Positions 45,122-57,314 of a stretch of 64,000 nucleotides of DNA are shown in pieces. The first letter of the stretch is position 1; the number at the start of each line of letters is the position of its first letter. A model generated the notes under the pieces. It saw nothing but the letters and a program-made list of their open reading frames with translations, was not told the DNA's origin and did not search any database. The translations under genes were made by a program, and so were the position numbers. Origin of the DNA: Xiphophorus maculatus. Its lineage: Eukaryota; Chordata; Actinopteri; Cyprinodontiformes; Poeciliidae. Location of the stretch: positions 1,818,802 to 1,882,801 of the forward strand of contig NC_036445.1 of NCBI RefSeq assembly GCF_002775205.1, written 5' to 3'.

Positions 45122-48100
45122 TCACAGCTCGTCCTTGCGGCCCGTCACCGTGTTTCTCCCTCTGCTCCGTTCTTTGGGCGCGTGGCTCCGGGCGTTGCGG
45201 CCCGCGGTGGCGCTGCCCTCCTTCTCCTCCTCCTCCTCCTCGTCCTTCTTCAACGCGCTCTGTCCGTCGGCGGCCCACAAGGCCTCTGCTTCCTCTCGCT
45301 CCTGGAGCAGGGATGCAAAATATATCAAAATGCTGATTTCCTGATGGAAGCTGATTTGGAAAGCAAATTCTGAAGGAGTTGTGCAAAAACAAAGCGTTTG
45401 TTTCTTGTTTTTAAATTCATTCCTGTTGATGTTTTGTGTGACGTTGATGAAACTGAACTTAACAACCTTTTATACACCAAACACTTCAGTGAAATCAATG
45501 TATTATCTTGGGATTTTTGTGATGGAACCAGAGTTGAGGTAAATTTACTTTAGTAACTTTTTTGAAAAAAAAAAAACCCCAAAACTTTTAGGAGTATTTT
45601 TACTATGTTGTACACTGTAAAACATTTGAAGGTGGTTTAACTTGAAAATTCAACTCAACAGGGAAACTGTTTTGGTTTTAACTCAGAAACTCAGAAAATA
45701 AAGTTCATGAATTTGATTTGACAAGAAACAAATGTCTGAAATTGTTTTTTAAGTTCTGATAATTCATCAATCTTGAATTGTGAGTTTTAACTTAACGCTG
45801 CAATTTAAACCAAATAATAATTATTTCACAATATGCACAAACAAAATCTGCTCTCATCTATTTAAAGAGCACACATTACTCTATTATTTTCACTCACATT
45901 AACAAGTTAAAATAAATATTTGCTTTACTTTGGAACAACTTAAATTCTTGTTCCAAACTGGATGAACAAAATTTCTGAATGTTATTTTCTGTAGGACATT
46001 TGAAACCGTGTAAAGTTTGGATGTACATTGTATTTAACTTCTAATGTTAATAAAAACTCTAAATTAAAGGATTGCAGTGAAAAGTGTTGACTCATGAGGC
46101 TGAATAAAAATGCAGGCCACACTTTTCAGATCTTAATTAGAAAAGGGAATTTCTCATCTTTTCCTTCACTACGGTACGTTGTGTCGGCTTATTAGATAAA
46201 ATCTCCGTAAAACATATTAAAGTTCACGGTTTTAACCTGACAAGACGTGGAATGGTTCAGTGGGTTTCAAGGCCTGAACCTGTTTTTTTTTCTCCCATGT
46301 TTGAGTAAAATCACTAAATGCGGAGTAAAGAGGTGAAACGCCGAGTCCTAAATGGTTAATCTTTGCCAAGCGTGCACACGATGAGACCGCATCGACCGGG
46401 CCGCAGAACAGGCTCGGTAAATGGCCATCGTCATGCAAAACCAGCAGCAGATTTGCATTGTGTTCGAGCCGCTCCGATTATCCAACACCAGAGTCACGAC
46501 ATCAGCGAGCGCAGCCGCAGGTGTGACATAAGTGGGGAAGAGGCCATTTTGGACCTCAGCGCTCACCATGTCCCTGTAGAGCTTCTCCTTGGTGAACCAG
46601 AGGGCCAGAGCGCAGCGCCGACCCCGGGTCACGGCCGTCACGCCGTGGGGGTTCACCGGCCCGGACGAAAAGCCCACCAGTCGACCACAGCTCGGCTTAA
46701 CTCGAGCCTGCAGACAAGAATGAGGGCAAAGAAATCCAACATTCATTATTGGCGTTAAAAAAAATGATCAATAATCTGCATATTTCAGTTTATCAAAGTG
46801 ACTCACTGTTACTGTTTTGGCGTCTCGTTTAGTGAAGAACAACTCTCCTCCGTCAAAGTTATCGTTCAAGTAGAGAATGGCGCTGTTGGGTAAAAATGAC
46901 GAACATTTTCACACATATAAAAAGGACTTTATTATATTTTATAGGATGTAACGTATTGATTTTAGACAGTTTGGTAATGCAGTGACAGTTTGCTTAAAGA
47001 CAACTTTCCTATAATCACCTTCTACATGCTGCAGAAGACTGAAAAAAGTTATATAGGTACATGGATTCCTTTCATTTTATCCCTTTATTTTGAGTTTTAT
47101 TCCAATTCGCTCAATAAATATAAGTAGCTCAGGTAACAACTAAAAGAAATCCCGAATGAAAAGGAGGAGAAAGAAGAATAAACTTATAATATTTACATGA
47201 AGACAAACTTAGCTATTCAACTCAGAAAACTATTAGAAATACAAAACAAACTATCAGTTTATTCAATGCCAAATCCCCTCATCATAATGATTTTCAGTTT
47301 TCTTTTAAAATGCAGAAAGAAATTTTGATTTTTCCATAAATTAACACCTTTAACTAAAATGCATCTTTCCTGAATCTGATTATTTGAAAATCTCACTTCC
47401 GTTTAAGTTATATTTGCTTTCTCTTTTGTACACATTTGGAACAAGGTGGCATTAAATCAAAGCATCATGATTCAGAGTAAATAATGGCCGAAATGGAGCA
47501 AATGAAATAAACACTGATGACTAATGGACCTCAGGTTTTCTTGTACCTGAGGTCTCTGTGTATGAAGGCAGGCGGTTCCCTCCAACACTGTTTGGTTTCC
47601 GGCTCAAGAAGACAGTTATCGACATGGACCGGGTGAGACAAATCCATCCTGCCCTCCTGCTCACCTGGAAGGAAACAGACAAACAGAATCACGTGTCAGA
47701 ACCAGTGTGGTGATGGAAACTGCAAGCTGTCCTGATCCGGTCCAAAGTATTGGCTCAAAAGCTGATTCAAGCATTTTTAAGTTATCTGCAGATCTATCGC
47801 AATGAGCAATAAGCACATAAATCAATAAATTGAGTGATAAATTAAAACGAGCTCAAAGATTTCCAGCTCGCATATTTGCACACCTGACCCAGATGACCCT
47901 TGACCCTAAAGAGTGTTTCAATAATTAAAAATAAGCAAAAGAGAGGACAATATGACTATATCACTTCTATAACTGATATCCATACTGTAATATTCAACAA
48001 TAACATAGATTATTTTGTAATATCACACGGTTATAGAGTAAAGAAAGACTTGAAAAGCCAAGCTCTGTTGCACATTTAATAATAAAATGTTCTGTGCTTT

Positions 48101-51100
48101 GCTTTGCTGCATTCAATCAATTTTATCTTTTAAACTACGTCCCAAACTTAAATTTAATTTGCTAGAATTTCATGCAACACACCAACATGAAGCACATGTA
48201 TGATGATAAAGAGGAGGAAAAATGACACAAAGCGTTTTTAAATGTGCTAGAGCTCTGCTTTGGTTGCTAGGCGACGGGCTGGGCTCGGCTGGGGTTGCTA
48301 GGTAACAGCTCAGAGCTCGTCGTTTGTGACTTAATCTGGAAGTTTGCAAAAGGGTTAATTTTTCAGACACCAACAACACATTAACTCATTTCCAAATAAA
48401 GACTGGATGTTGTTTTTAAGAGCTTGAAGTGTTTTCAAAAGCCAACTGGACGTATAAAAATACACAAAATGTGAATTTTTCACAATAGATTCCCTTTAAA
48501 CTTCTCCATATTTCTGTCCCCGATTTAGCAGGTGTTTTCCTCCGTCTGCATGATTGTCTGCTGCTTGTTCACTAATGTCGTATCAAAAAAACAAAAAAAT
48601 GTCTGAGACTTTTGGGAAATATGAACACTCGGAAATATGATACAACTATAACATCACTGTGTCGAAATGAAACTTTCTCTGATCCAGGACAGAATAAAGA
48701 GTGATTGTTATTACCCGTAGCGGCACTGCGACACACCAGGTGTGTGAAGGAGATGAAAAGCCCCGAGGGACTCCTGAAGTAGGAGTGCAGCAGGGTTCTC
48801 ACTCTCTCACCCAGCTCATGTAGCAGTCTGGTGTCTGACTGGTCCACCAGTCCTTCCTGAGACAGCTGGGACACAGACAGCAGGAGGACTTCAGAGATTT
48901 CAAACAAAAACCTCTCCTATTGCTGCTCTCATCCTCTGATTTCCACCCACCTTCACAGCCCTGAGGATAGTGAGACCCTCGAACGTCTCATGAGGAGTGT
49001 GCGGGGACCGCCGTCCTCTGTAACCATCGCCAAGAGACGCCGCGACCTAAAAAACACAACGTACACTGTAAAAACAACCAATCTCACCAACTATTGTTTG
49101 TCTAGTTTCTATTGCAAATATATTTGGACACATGAATTAAGACAAAACTAACTTAACATTGACTAAAAGCAAGATATGAAATCTTGTTTTAAGTAAATCA
49201 TTTCTTGATATAGATAAAAATTTTCCAGTTCTATAGACTGATTATTTCTTTTTTTCTCCGAATAGTTTTTGCGGTGCTAGTGGCTCGTATTTTTTGTGAC
49301 AGTAGGCAGACAGGAAAGAGGGCGAGGAGAGGGGGGAGGACATGCGGCAAATGTTGCCGGGTGTCGAACCCGCGATGTCCGCGTTGAGGACTAAGGCCTC
49401 CAAACGTGGGGCGCGCTGTGGTGGCGCAGGGGGTTAGCACTAACCCCCTGCGCCACCGGCTGATTATTTCATTTATAACAAGGGGACATTTAAGTAAGTT
49501 TGTCTTTCAATAGAACTACAACTTTTTCATCAATGTCAAGGAATTACTTACTTAAAACAAGCCTTTATACGATACTTTTAAGTTAGTATAATCTTAATTG
49601 ATGTGTACTAAAAACGTTTGACTAAAAACTAGACAAACAATTAGCAGTGCACCGATTGCAGTTTTTTTAGCCACTTGCCGATAACCGATTATTTAAAAAG
49701 CCTGACCTGTCTATCACAATTTTGGCCAATTTTTACATTTGTTTGTCTGAAATGTTGCTAATTACAGCAAAGAAGTCGGTGAATTTGCAACAATGGGGCG
49801 ACTATTGTTTACTGCAAACTTGGAGATACGACCTGGTGAGCCGGTCTGTAAGTCAAACCTTCCTAACAGGAGAGCAGAAGAGGGCAGTGGTTGGTTTTTA
49901 GACCTTTTCCAAGGTGGATAAAATGGATGGATAAGATCGGCTTCACATGTAAAAATGGGCCGATCACCGATCTCCCAAAGTTAAGGAAATCAGTGCACCC
50001 CTACAAAAGCCTCTGTGTTGGAGGGAGAGTTGAGTTTTATTATTGGAACCTACAGTTGCCAGCTGCAGTATTTTATCACACTCCTTCTCAGTCATGACTC
50101 CGTCCAGAACGACCCGATTCGTCCCGTTTAGAGCATCATCGTCCATGGCTATGGTCACTCCCACCTGTGGAACCAGACCCCCTGTTGAGACCAACAACAG
50201 TAAAAGATGAGACAGAAGAAAAGCTAAATTATGAAACTATGGAACGACTTTCTTGCCTGCATAAAACCCGCTGTCGTCCACTTCTTCTGGCTGATCTCCT
50301 TCCTTTATTTTCTCATTTATCATCTGTTTTTCTGCTCTGTAGGGAATAAAACACTCTGAGTCAACCTTACATTTCAGGTGAATTTTGCCTCAGTTTGACG
50401 CACCTCCAGTTTTCTCTGAGAGACTCAGGCACAACATCCTCTGGAGTCCAGAGATCCTGCAAACAGGATGATGAATAAACTGAGCAAACAGACATTTACG
50501 GCGTTCAGTCGCTGCTCTGGGCGTTAGCGCTTACCGGGTCCGTGAAAGTAAAGTTCAGATTCTCCACACCGAAATACAACAGGCTCTTCTCCTGCAACGA
50601 CTGGTTGATGTATCTGGCAATTTCCTGAATGAAAACACAAACTTTCAGTCAAACGTTACTGTTTGGATGAATGTTATTTAAATGATGTATAGATTTTATG
50701 CATTTCTTATTCTGCAGTGTCATTTTGTGGTTTTTATCACTGTGACATCAACCAGCCAGTCAGACTAGAGATGGAGATTAGCCACCTGCCTATAATCTTA
50801 TATATTTACACATAAAGTGCTCTAAATAAATACATGTTATCCCATTTTTACAAAAGAAAATTGAACTTAAAATATTTAGAGGGAGATTGCACGACTAAAC
50901 TCTGATTTATGTTTTCCTTCATTTTCCCATCAGTGGAAAATAACAATAACACAAAACAACCCTGTCCAGGGTCATATTTCTTTAACTTTTTCACATTTTG
51001 TCTTGTTATTCAATGTACTTTATAGTTTTCAAACCTTTTTAAAATTAGAAATCTGTTGTGACATGTATTTGTATTTACTATATTTAGGTCTGGACTTTAA

Positions 51101-54100
51101 CTAGACCATTGTAGCAAAGTATATGCTCTGATTCTGCAGGTTTTCTTCTAGGATTGGCCTCTGTTCAGCATGATGCTGCCTCCACCCTGTTTCCTGCTGT
51201 ACAAAACATTTTGCATGCATCGCCCAGCATTTTCTGACCAGAGCAGCTTCTTCCACACATCTATGGTGTCTTCATGATGCCTTTTGTTCACTAATGTTCA
51301 CTAATACATTTAAACCGCCATTCATATGGAGATTAAATGACAAACTGGTGGACTCTAATGATTAGATGATCTGAAGGCATTTGGTTGCACTAAATTCCAT
51401 CAAAAGGAACCAACGTATGAAGGCCTGAAGACAAATTCATGCCTCTATTTATAATATAATATAACAGAATATAATAAAAACATCCTTTATTGTCTCGTAA
51501 AGGAGAAACTCAGGTGTAACAGCAGCATCAGGTGTAAAGGTTCACACAAAAAAGTTCTTAAAGTCTAAAATATTATATATAAAAACAAGATTTCATTCAT
51601 AATAATAATAATAATATATTGTACAAGTCTATAACAGCAGTTATTTTGGACCTGCAATCCGAAGGATGTGCAACTGAGTCGGATCACTTTTCTAAAAAGT
51701 TCAGAATGTGCATGTGTATTGAAAATTGCAAAAAAACAGACTAGTTACAATACAGCATATCAGTGCAGATTTACTATTCCTTATAATACCAATTCATTTA
51801 TAGCTATGTACTGGTTGGTGCTGGTCTTTCACATTAAGTCCAAATAAAATCCATTAAAGTTTGTAGTTGAAACATGAGAACATTCAGATTTAGATTCTCT
51901 GCCAATGAGCGACCTCTAGAGTTTTACCCGAGCAGGTTGGATGCCGTGTGACTCGGCATCGCCCCCTAGTGTCTCATAGTAGAGCTGCAGGTTGTCTAAG
52001 GAGTCCTTGTCAGAGGGGTAAAACAGCAGAAAGGAGCGAAGTGTCTGCAGCGCTGCACTCACATCACCAGCTGTTGGAGAAATAAAAATCAACCATAAAT
52101 AATGGAACAATAATTAAAACATTATTATTGTTTACTGAGCAAAGCCTCACATTTAAACTGCGCAATGTGCAGATGCTCAAGCTGAGTGGGTAAGAAGTCC
52201 TCCTGTGCAGAAATCCGTCCGGGTCGTGTGGCGACCTGAGTCACGCAGGACTGCCGGCATGAGAGGAAGGACAGGGACAGAGCTGGACAGGCGAGACAAA
52301 CGAACGTCCATATGTGTCATAAACAACACTGGTCATTGCAGCACGTTTATGTTTTTACTCCTGATTGCTGGGCCAGACAGGCTTTTATGTATATATTGAT
52401 TTTTTTAAATGAATGTTAATGTTTGGCAGAAATAATATGTGAGCTATATTAATATTATTATTAAAACTTATGACGGTATAGTCATTTTTTTTGGAAACAA
52501 TAAGGAGTCATTGCCAAGAAGATGTGTTAAATCTATCATGCATCCGTTCACACCTACTGATGTAAAGGATTAATGTTCTATAATTTATATTAGTAAAATA
52601 ACTTTTTCTTAGTGAATAGGGAACCAAAACAGGCTGCAGCCCGGGGCCCCTCATCCTTGTAAATCCGGCCCTGGCTGATTGACAGGTCAGAGTTTAGTGG
52701 TAATAAGAATCTGATTTCTGTTTAAATCATCATATATTGAACTGAAACTAAGTTGAACAACAGACAAAATAAAAAGAAAAAAATCTTTTGAAAGATATTC
52801 TGAAAACTTATAGAAAACCTGATTAAGACCACTTTAAAATATAAAAAAAACCTGGGGGAAACCTAAAGAAATCAAAAATTTGTTTATCCTCCAAGTTTGT
52901 AATTTTTGCAGAAAGAAAAACAAATAAAATCAAATTAACAAATTACAAGTTTGTCTATTTCCTCCTGTATTTATCATCTCATCCTATTAGTTTTACCTGA
53001 CATATTTAAATTCAACCAAACTGCGTAAAGAGATTAAAAGCATTGAGAAAATATACTAAACAATAATCCAGAACAAAGTTTTCCTCGCTCCTGTGGCATG
53101 AGAATATCTCATCCTGTTTTGTAACTTTTCCCACCTGCAGCCTTTTCGAACGCGCCGTCCACCCCGTCCACTCCCCGGTCCTCAGGCAGCGGCTGCGGTG
53201 AAACCTCACACTGCACCCTGCACTCGTCTGTCCGCCACAGAGTTTCATTCACACACGCTCTCCATTTCTCCGCCGCCTGCAGCCAGTCGGACGACGCTTC
53301 GTGCTGCGTGGCTGCATCATACAGAACCTGAGGGAAAACAATGCGGCCGCACTAAAACTGGGAGCTTAGGTGAAACAACTTCAGGAACCGTAGTGGTGTA
53401 TATTTTTAGTCCTCAACTTTACTGCAGTGTTTTCTTCTTTTTACAGTTTATCACATCACAACCTAAAGCTTTACTGTTTTTATTAAAGATTTTGAGGTTC
53501 AAAGTTTATTAAAGTTGTCAAGAAACATAGATTGGTGCCTAACTGGAAGGAAAAATATAAAAAGTGTGCATTTGCATTCAGTTTTCTTTATTATAATAAC
53601 ACTAAATAGAATCCAAGGCAATCAAATACTTTTGAAAGCACATATTTTTCCACTTCACAATGAAAGACTTATCATCACTTTCTGTTTTTCTATAACACAA
53701 AAACATACATTTTTGAGGTTTTACTAAAACAAAATATAAATTTCAAGGTGTTCAAATATTTCTGGAGGATGCTGTGCCTCATCACTGCATCCATTCAGAC
53801 TCACTGCTGATAAACAGACCGTTTTTCTCATCTTACCCAATGTTTCTCAGCCTCTCTGTCATAGAAGTCGTCCTCCGTCACTCCCTCCATCCGCCTGTAC
53901 TTCTCGATGTTGTTCCTCATCTCCAGGTGACTCGGGTTGGCCACAAAATATGTGTGAGCTGCAGACGCCGCCTTTTTCAACTTCTCTAACTGGTGTGGAG
54001 GAGGAGAGGATGTCAGACAAACACTGGCATGTTTCCAGAAAACACAACACAGTTAACAGCCTAGTAGCTAATTTCAATTAAACATCACAGAATATTGACT

Positions 54101-55908
54101 GTAGAGTCAACGGGAGTAAAAATACTAATAAGTTTATTAACCAGAGCTCTGAGGATGCACAGTACGAGTGTTTGGCAACGTATTTTGTTCAATGTAGATA
54201 GAAAAAAAGGAGGAAATCTATGCCAAAAACTTGAGAATAATCTCTGAAATTTTCTAGAAACAAATGTGGAAATTTCTGAGGTCCACAAGTCAAAAATGTG
54301 GAAGAAGAAACTCAGAATTTTTTAGATTAATCTCAGAAATTTTCAAGAAAAACTTCTAAGTTTAAAAAGTTGACTTTTCAACTTGACAAGGGTGTAAGAA
54401 AATGGATGGATGGGTGGATTTTTCAACTTTTGAAACTCAGAAGTTTTCATGTTTTTTTGTTCAGAGTTTTTTCTTGCAACTTTTCAACTTTTGAAACTCA
54501 GAAAATTTCCAAAAGTCAAAACCTTTCGACTTTTGAAACTCTGAAATTTCCAAAGTTTTCATAGAAATTTTCTGAGATTCATGTAAAATTTTCTGAGTTT
54601 TTTTAAGCAAATTTTTGACTTTTGAAACTCAGAAAATGTCATTGTTTCCCCTAGACAATTTGTGAAATTAGGAAAGAAATTTCAGATATTTTTTGGCTAA
54701 AATTTACTACCTGACTACAAAAATGTACCTTTTTCTTTGTATTTACAGTAACCCTAATATGCAATTGTACAGAAGATGAGTAGGATCACTAGAAAAAGAA
54801 AAAATATCTGACTTTTGATCTCAGAAGATTAAAGTCAGAATTTTTTCTTATCAGAGCCTTTAATAATCCTTTGTAGCATAAAGTGCATCTTACCTTGTAG
54901 TAAGTGACTTGTAGGAAGTTGTAGGGGTTGCGAGTGTTGAATTCATATTCGATGTCACTAGAAACAGGAAGCTGTCCAGTAGGGACGACGGAGCGTCCGA
55001 TACAGAACCTCAGACACTCGGCTTTTTGCTGAATCCAGTCCAGAGCCCAGAGGTCCCACATGCTGCCCTTCTCTGAGTCTGACAACACAGAAAACACAAA
55101 CACATCTCACATCCAGCCATATATGTATATACCTACTTAAGTGTGCAATACTGGTGCAGGGCTATCAAATACATTTGTAATTTGGTACATTTAAGTCTGT
55201 GTTTAAAAGAAAGGACATTTTTAACTTCATTCAGCGCAGGTTTTCTGTATCGGATCGGTATCAGCCAATCCTAAACCTCGGATATCTGTATCGGAAGTGA
55301 AAAAAGTGGATCGGTGCATCCTTAGTTGAAACCTAACTTCAGCTGACTGTGTAAAGTCCGACTGTCCTTAGGCGGTTTTGAGTTTTCTTTGTTGCATAAA
55401 TCTCAACAAAATGCATTGCAGTTTGTAGTTGTAGCATGATAACCTGAAAACGTTTATGAATCTCTATGCAAACCACTGTACTTTAATAAACTCAACCAGC
55501 CTCTAAATTGACTGAGGTGAAGTTAAGCTGAGCGATCTGACATTTATTGTTAATTTAGACTGACTGATTCATAAATATCTTCACCAGAATATAGTTATTA
55601 CCTATAAACTTACCCAGTTTGTTGAAAGCCTCGGTCCCAGATGCCACACAGTCATCATGACACTGTCTGCGGGCTCTCAGCAGAGCCTCCTTGGTCTGGA
55701 TGGATTTCTCCAGCAGCTCTGCAGCCTTTGTCCACTCCTCTCCGTAATAAGCGCGGACCCCGCTGTAATACAGAAAGTCATACGGCTGCAAAAGAGACAA
55801 AACTTTAGATCCGCTACCTCCGGAAGCTCTTACAGTGAGGGTAGATAATGCTACAAGAAGAAAACACAACGCCACGTATACAGTGAAATGTTCAGAGCGC
55901 AGCGCCAT
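45122..55908 (-). CDS. p3h3: P3H3 (LEPREL2), prolyl 3-hydroxylase family protein of the ER (complete)
   Basis: Exons, minus strand: 55908-55614, 55078-54894, 53989-53837, 53327-53135, 52282-52151, 52070-51928, 50624-50535, 50456-50404, 50336-50257, 50181-50054, 49046-48951, 48865-48715, 47664-47547, 46882-46807, 46707-46567, 45301-45122; 2214 nt, 737 aa (human 736). It acts on collagen in the ER, with P3H4 and lysyl hydroxylase as known partners of the mammalian protein. A signal peptide (MALRSEHFTVYVALCFLLVA) leads a Cys- and TPR-rich half (YDFLYYSGVRAYY; DFLPTQL; LLFYPSDKDSLDN). The C-terminal 2-oxoglutarate/iron dioxygenase domain keeps the metal ligands in SHPVHVDNC (HxD) and NPHGV, and the 2-oxoglutarate Arg in VTRGRR. 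The protein ends KDEL after an acidic tail. The family symbol rests on adjacency to GNB3 and on alignment. One intron (50257/50181) uses a GC donor. Confidence 0.94.
45528..45618 (-). repeat. Fragment of the ACTCAAGTAAGAGTA element, reversed
   Basis: CCAGAGTTGAGGTAAATTTACTTTAGTAAC and ACTTTTAGGAGTATTTTTACTA are the complement of the right end of 1801-2290. Confidence 0.6.
46075..46140 (+). mobile_element. Tc1-like 3' end fragment
   Basis: GTTGACTCATGAGGCTGAATAAAAATGCAGGCCACACTTTTCAGAT matches the region after the transposase stop in fish Tc1 elements. No coding sequence remains. Confidence 0.5.
48237..48500 (+). mobile_element. GGTTGCTAGGTAAC MITE fragment in P3H3 intron
   Basis: AATGTGCTAGAGCTCTGCTTTGGTTGCTAGGCGAC, a second GGTTGCTAGGTAACAGC box and the end ACAATAGATTCCCTTTAAA match the right half of 19330-19795. 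Confidence 0.6.
49075..49640. mobile_element. TTTGTCTAGTTT MITE, split by a SINE
   Basis: The left TTTGTCTAGTTT (near 49109) and right AAACTAGACAAA (near 49626) are perfect inverted repeats. The halves match 34895-35220. A SINE (49249-49459) lies inside, flanked by an 11-bp duplication of element sequence. Confidence 0.75.
49249..49459 (-). mobile_element. tRNA-derived SINE with 11-bp target duplication and fold-back head
   Basis: On the minus strand: the A box TGGCGCAGGGG, B box GGTTCGACACC, then a body ending CACTAGCACCGCAAAAAC and an A-run. CTGATTATTTC occurs at 49238-49248 and again at 49460-49470, a perfect target-site duplication. The 5' end is a perfect inverted repeat, GGTGGCGCAGGGGGTTAG at 49420-49437 against 49440-49457 with a 2-nt loop. 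The same family is at 29000-29205, which lacks the fold-back. Confidence 0.88.
49644..50003 (-). mobile_element. GTGCACCGATT-type MITE, copy 2
   Basis: The left end GCAGTGCACCGATTGCAGTTTT and right end CGATCTCCC...ATCAGTGCACCCC are inverted. It is the reverse orientation of 39239-39595, sharing CCGATTATTTAAAAAGCC and GTCTGTAAGTCAAACCTTCCTAA. It ends only 50 bp from P3H3 exon 10. Confidence 0.65.
50965..51890. mobile_element. Tc1-related non-autonomous element with a retroposon tail inside
   Basis: The left part (GTCATATTTCTTTAACTTTTTCACATTTTGTC ... TGGACTTTAACTAGACCATTG ... CAGCATGATGCTGCCTCCACC) and the end (AAGTCCAAATAAAATCCATTAAAGTTTG) are words of a widespread fish Tc1-type MITE. Between about 51455 and 51560 a retroposon tail (CATCCTTTATTGTCTCGTAAAGG) appears to be inserted. 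No transposase. Confidence 0.5.
52600..52680 (-). mobile_element. Terminal fragment of a GGGCCGGATTTAC-type DNA element
   Basis: On the minus strand CAGCCAGGGCCGGATTTACAAGG and GGGGCCCCGGGCTGCAG match a common transposon end seen in fish. The rest of the P3H3 intron to 53134 is AT-rich without other signal. Confidence 0.4.
54220..54660. repeat. Minisatellite-like ACTTTTGAAACTCAGAAA array in P3H3 intron
   Basis: Variants of CAACTTTTGAAACTCAGAAAATTTC recur at irregular 30-60 bp spacing, in places with the complement (TTTCTGAGTTT, AATTTTCTGAG), so the array can fold on itself. Confidence 0.65.
55228..55325 (-). mobile_element. Fragment of the GATGCACCGATCCAC element
   Basis: TATCGGATCGGTATCAGCC ... 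TCGGAAGTGAAAAAAGTGGATCGGTGCATCC is the reversed terminal part; related to 32655-33130. Confidence 0.55.
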
Positions 55909-57314
55909 GGTCCGAAAAGCAGATCCCACCGCAGCAGCAGGAGAGGAAGAGGAGGAGTGTCTGCAGATAAAGACCATCCAGAAAAAAATCAGCCAGAGTG
56001 AGAAAACGAAACCTCATCATTGTATGCTACAAGTTCTTCACATCTTTTTGATTACTTCATCAAATCCGAAAGATGTGTGTATAAATCAAATCAAAGTAAG
56101 TTTGCTGGTTTGTTTTGATCTTATTAAAGGGACAGAGCATGTTTTAATTTAGGCAGCGTTTGAAACTGCAACTGTTGTAATTCGCCACCAGAGGGCGCGA
56201 TTTTCTTTAACTTAACTTCTACTACCGTAAAAAAGAAAGCAAGTGCGACACTGCATCTCAAAGTCAACACAGCCTGTTGGAATCTCACCGACAAGGCAAA
56301 TATTCAGTCTTGGCTCGGCTGGATCTCTCTCTCTCTCTCTCTTTTTTAAAATTTCCTTAAAGTGGTCTAGATATCAAAAGCAAAAAAAAAAAAAAAAAAT
56401 AAAATAAAAAGCATAAACAAAACAGTCTAAGGCACAGGTCCAGTCCTGGAGGGCCACGGCTCTGAAACTTGTAGAAGTGCCTCTGCTGCACCACACCTGA
56501 CTATAATAATTAGGTCATTAATGCTCTGGAGAACTGATCTACTCAAGAAGGAGCTAATTAAGCCATTTCATTTCAGCGTTTGGTACCTGTGGCACATTTA
56601 AAAACTGCAGGACACCGGCCGGCCCTTGAGGACTGAAGTTTGACACCCCTGAGGGCTTTTTTAAAAAATCATGTCATTTTGATTTTGACCGTTTACAGTT
56701 TAATATAAGAATCATATATTACAAACTGCGTTTTTCACATATATAAATATAATTCTGACCTATTTTTGTAGAGAATAGAAGAAAGTAGCTCCATAATGAT
56801 CCTTTTATTAAAATAAAAAATTACAAGATGTCCAGTTTTAACCTATGAATTCTTTAAAAGCTGAGATGGAAATCATTAAATAGAAAATAAAATACAACAA
56901 ATTCCATGTCAAAGTCTCATCAATCCATAGCAAAGTTAGAAAGTTATAGTAAAAGCATATTTGGTCTAAAAGTTTTCCAGATATCTAGCTTGTCATAAAA
57001 ATAACGTTTTCCTTTGCAATAGGTTGTCACACAAATTTTAATAATTTCTATTAATTTCATTTAATCTTCATACAATTTGTGTAAAGTTTACATAAATAAC
57101 AGTGGGTGTCTTTATTCTGTGTATTACGGTAAACGCTGGCTCTTCTCTCGTTCGGCCTTCCTTTCCTCAACACCAGGCATCGGCTCCTGATTCATTCAGA
57201 CCAAACGCATAGGAGAGACAACAGGCGCCCTTTAGAACCAGGTAAACAACCGACTAGGTGTCCAAACTCAGGACAGCAACCGTCCCACTGAAAAGCAGAG
57301 CGAGACATTTCACC
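55909..57314. promoter_or_regulatory. Head-to-head P3H3/USP5 intergenic region
   Basis: Start codons of P3H3 (minus, 55908) and USP5 (plus, 57315) are 1.4 kb apart. The middle holds repeats (CT run 56324-56342, A run near 56381-56399, element 56436-56652) and AT-rich DNA. The 57110-57314 part is GC-richer and probably the USP5 promoter and 5' UTR. Because repeats separate the two ends, two separate promoters are more likely than one shared one. Confidence 0.5.
56436..56652. mobile_element. GTCCTGGAGGGCC / TTTGACACCCCTG short DNA element
   Basis: Landmarks: CAGTCCTGGAGGGCCACGG, GCACCACACCTGA, TCTACTCAAGAAGGAGCTAATTAAGCC, and the end GGACTGAAGTTTGACACCCCTG. A very common fish non-autonomous element; superfamily not determined here. 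Confidence 0.65.

Noticed and set aside
45096-45392. 98-codon alternate frame over the P3H3 last exon
   Set aside because: The acidic, Arg-rich last exon is open in several frames; only the KDEL frame continues the upstream exons.
46363-46758. 131-codon plus-strand open frame over P3H3 exon 15
   Set aside because: Shadow frame on the opposite strand of a GC-rich coding exon.
52151-53327. Apparent missing exon in P3H3 (the segment equal to human GLYEAIAGHWIQVLQ)
   Set aside because: Choosing the acceptor at 52283-52284 restores the frame and gives GAFEKAAALSLSFLSCRQ, which aligns without gaps to the human segment. No exon is missing.
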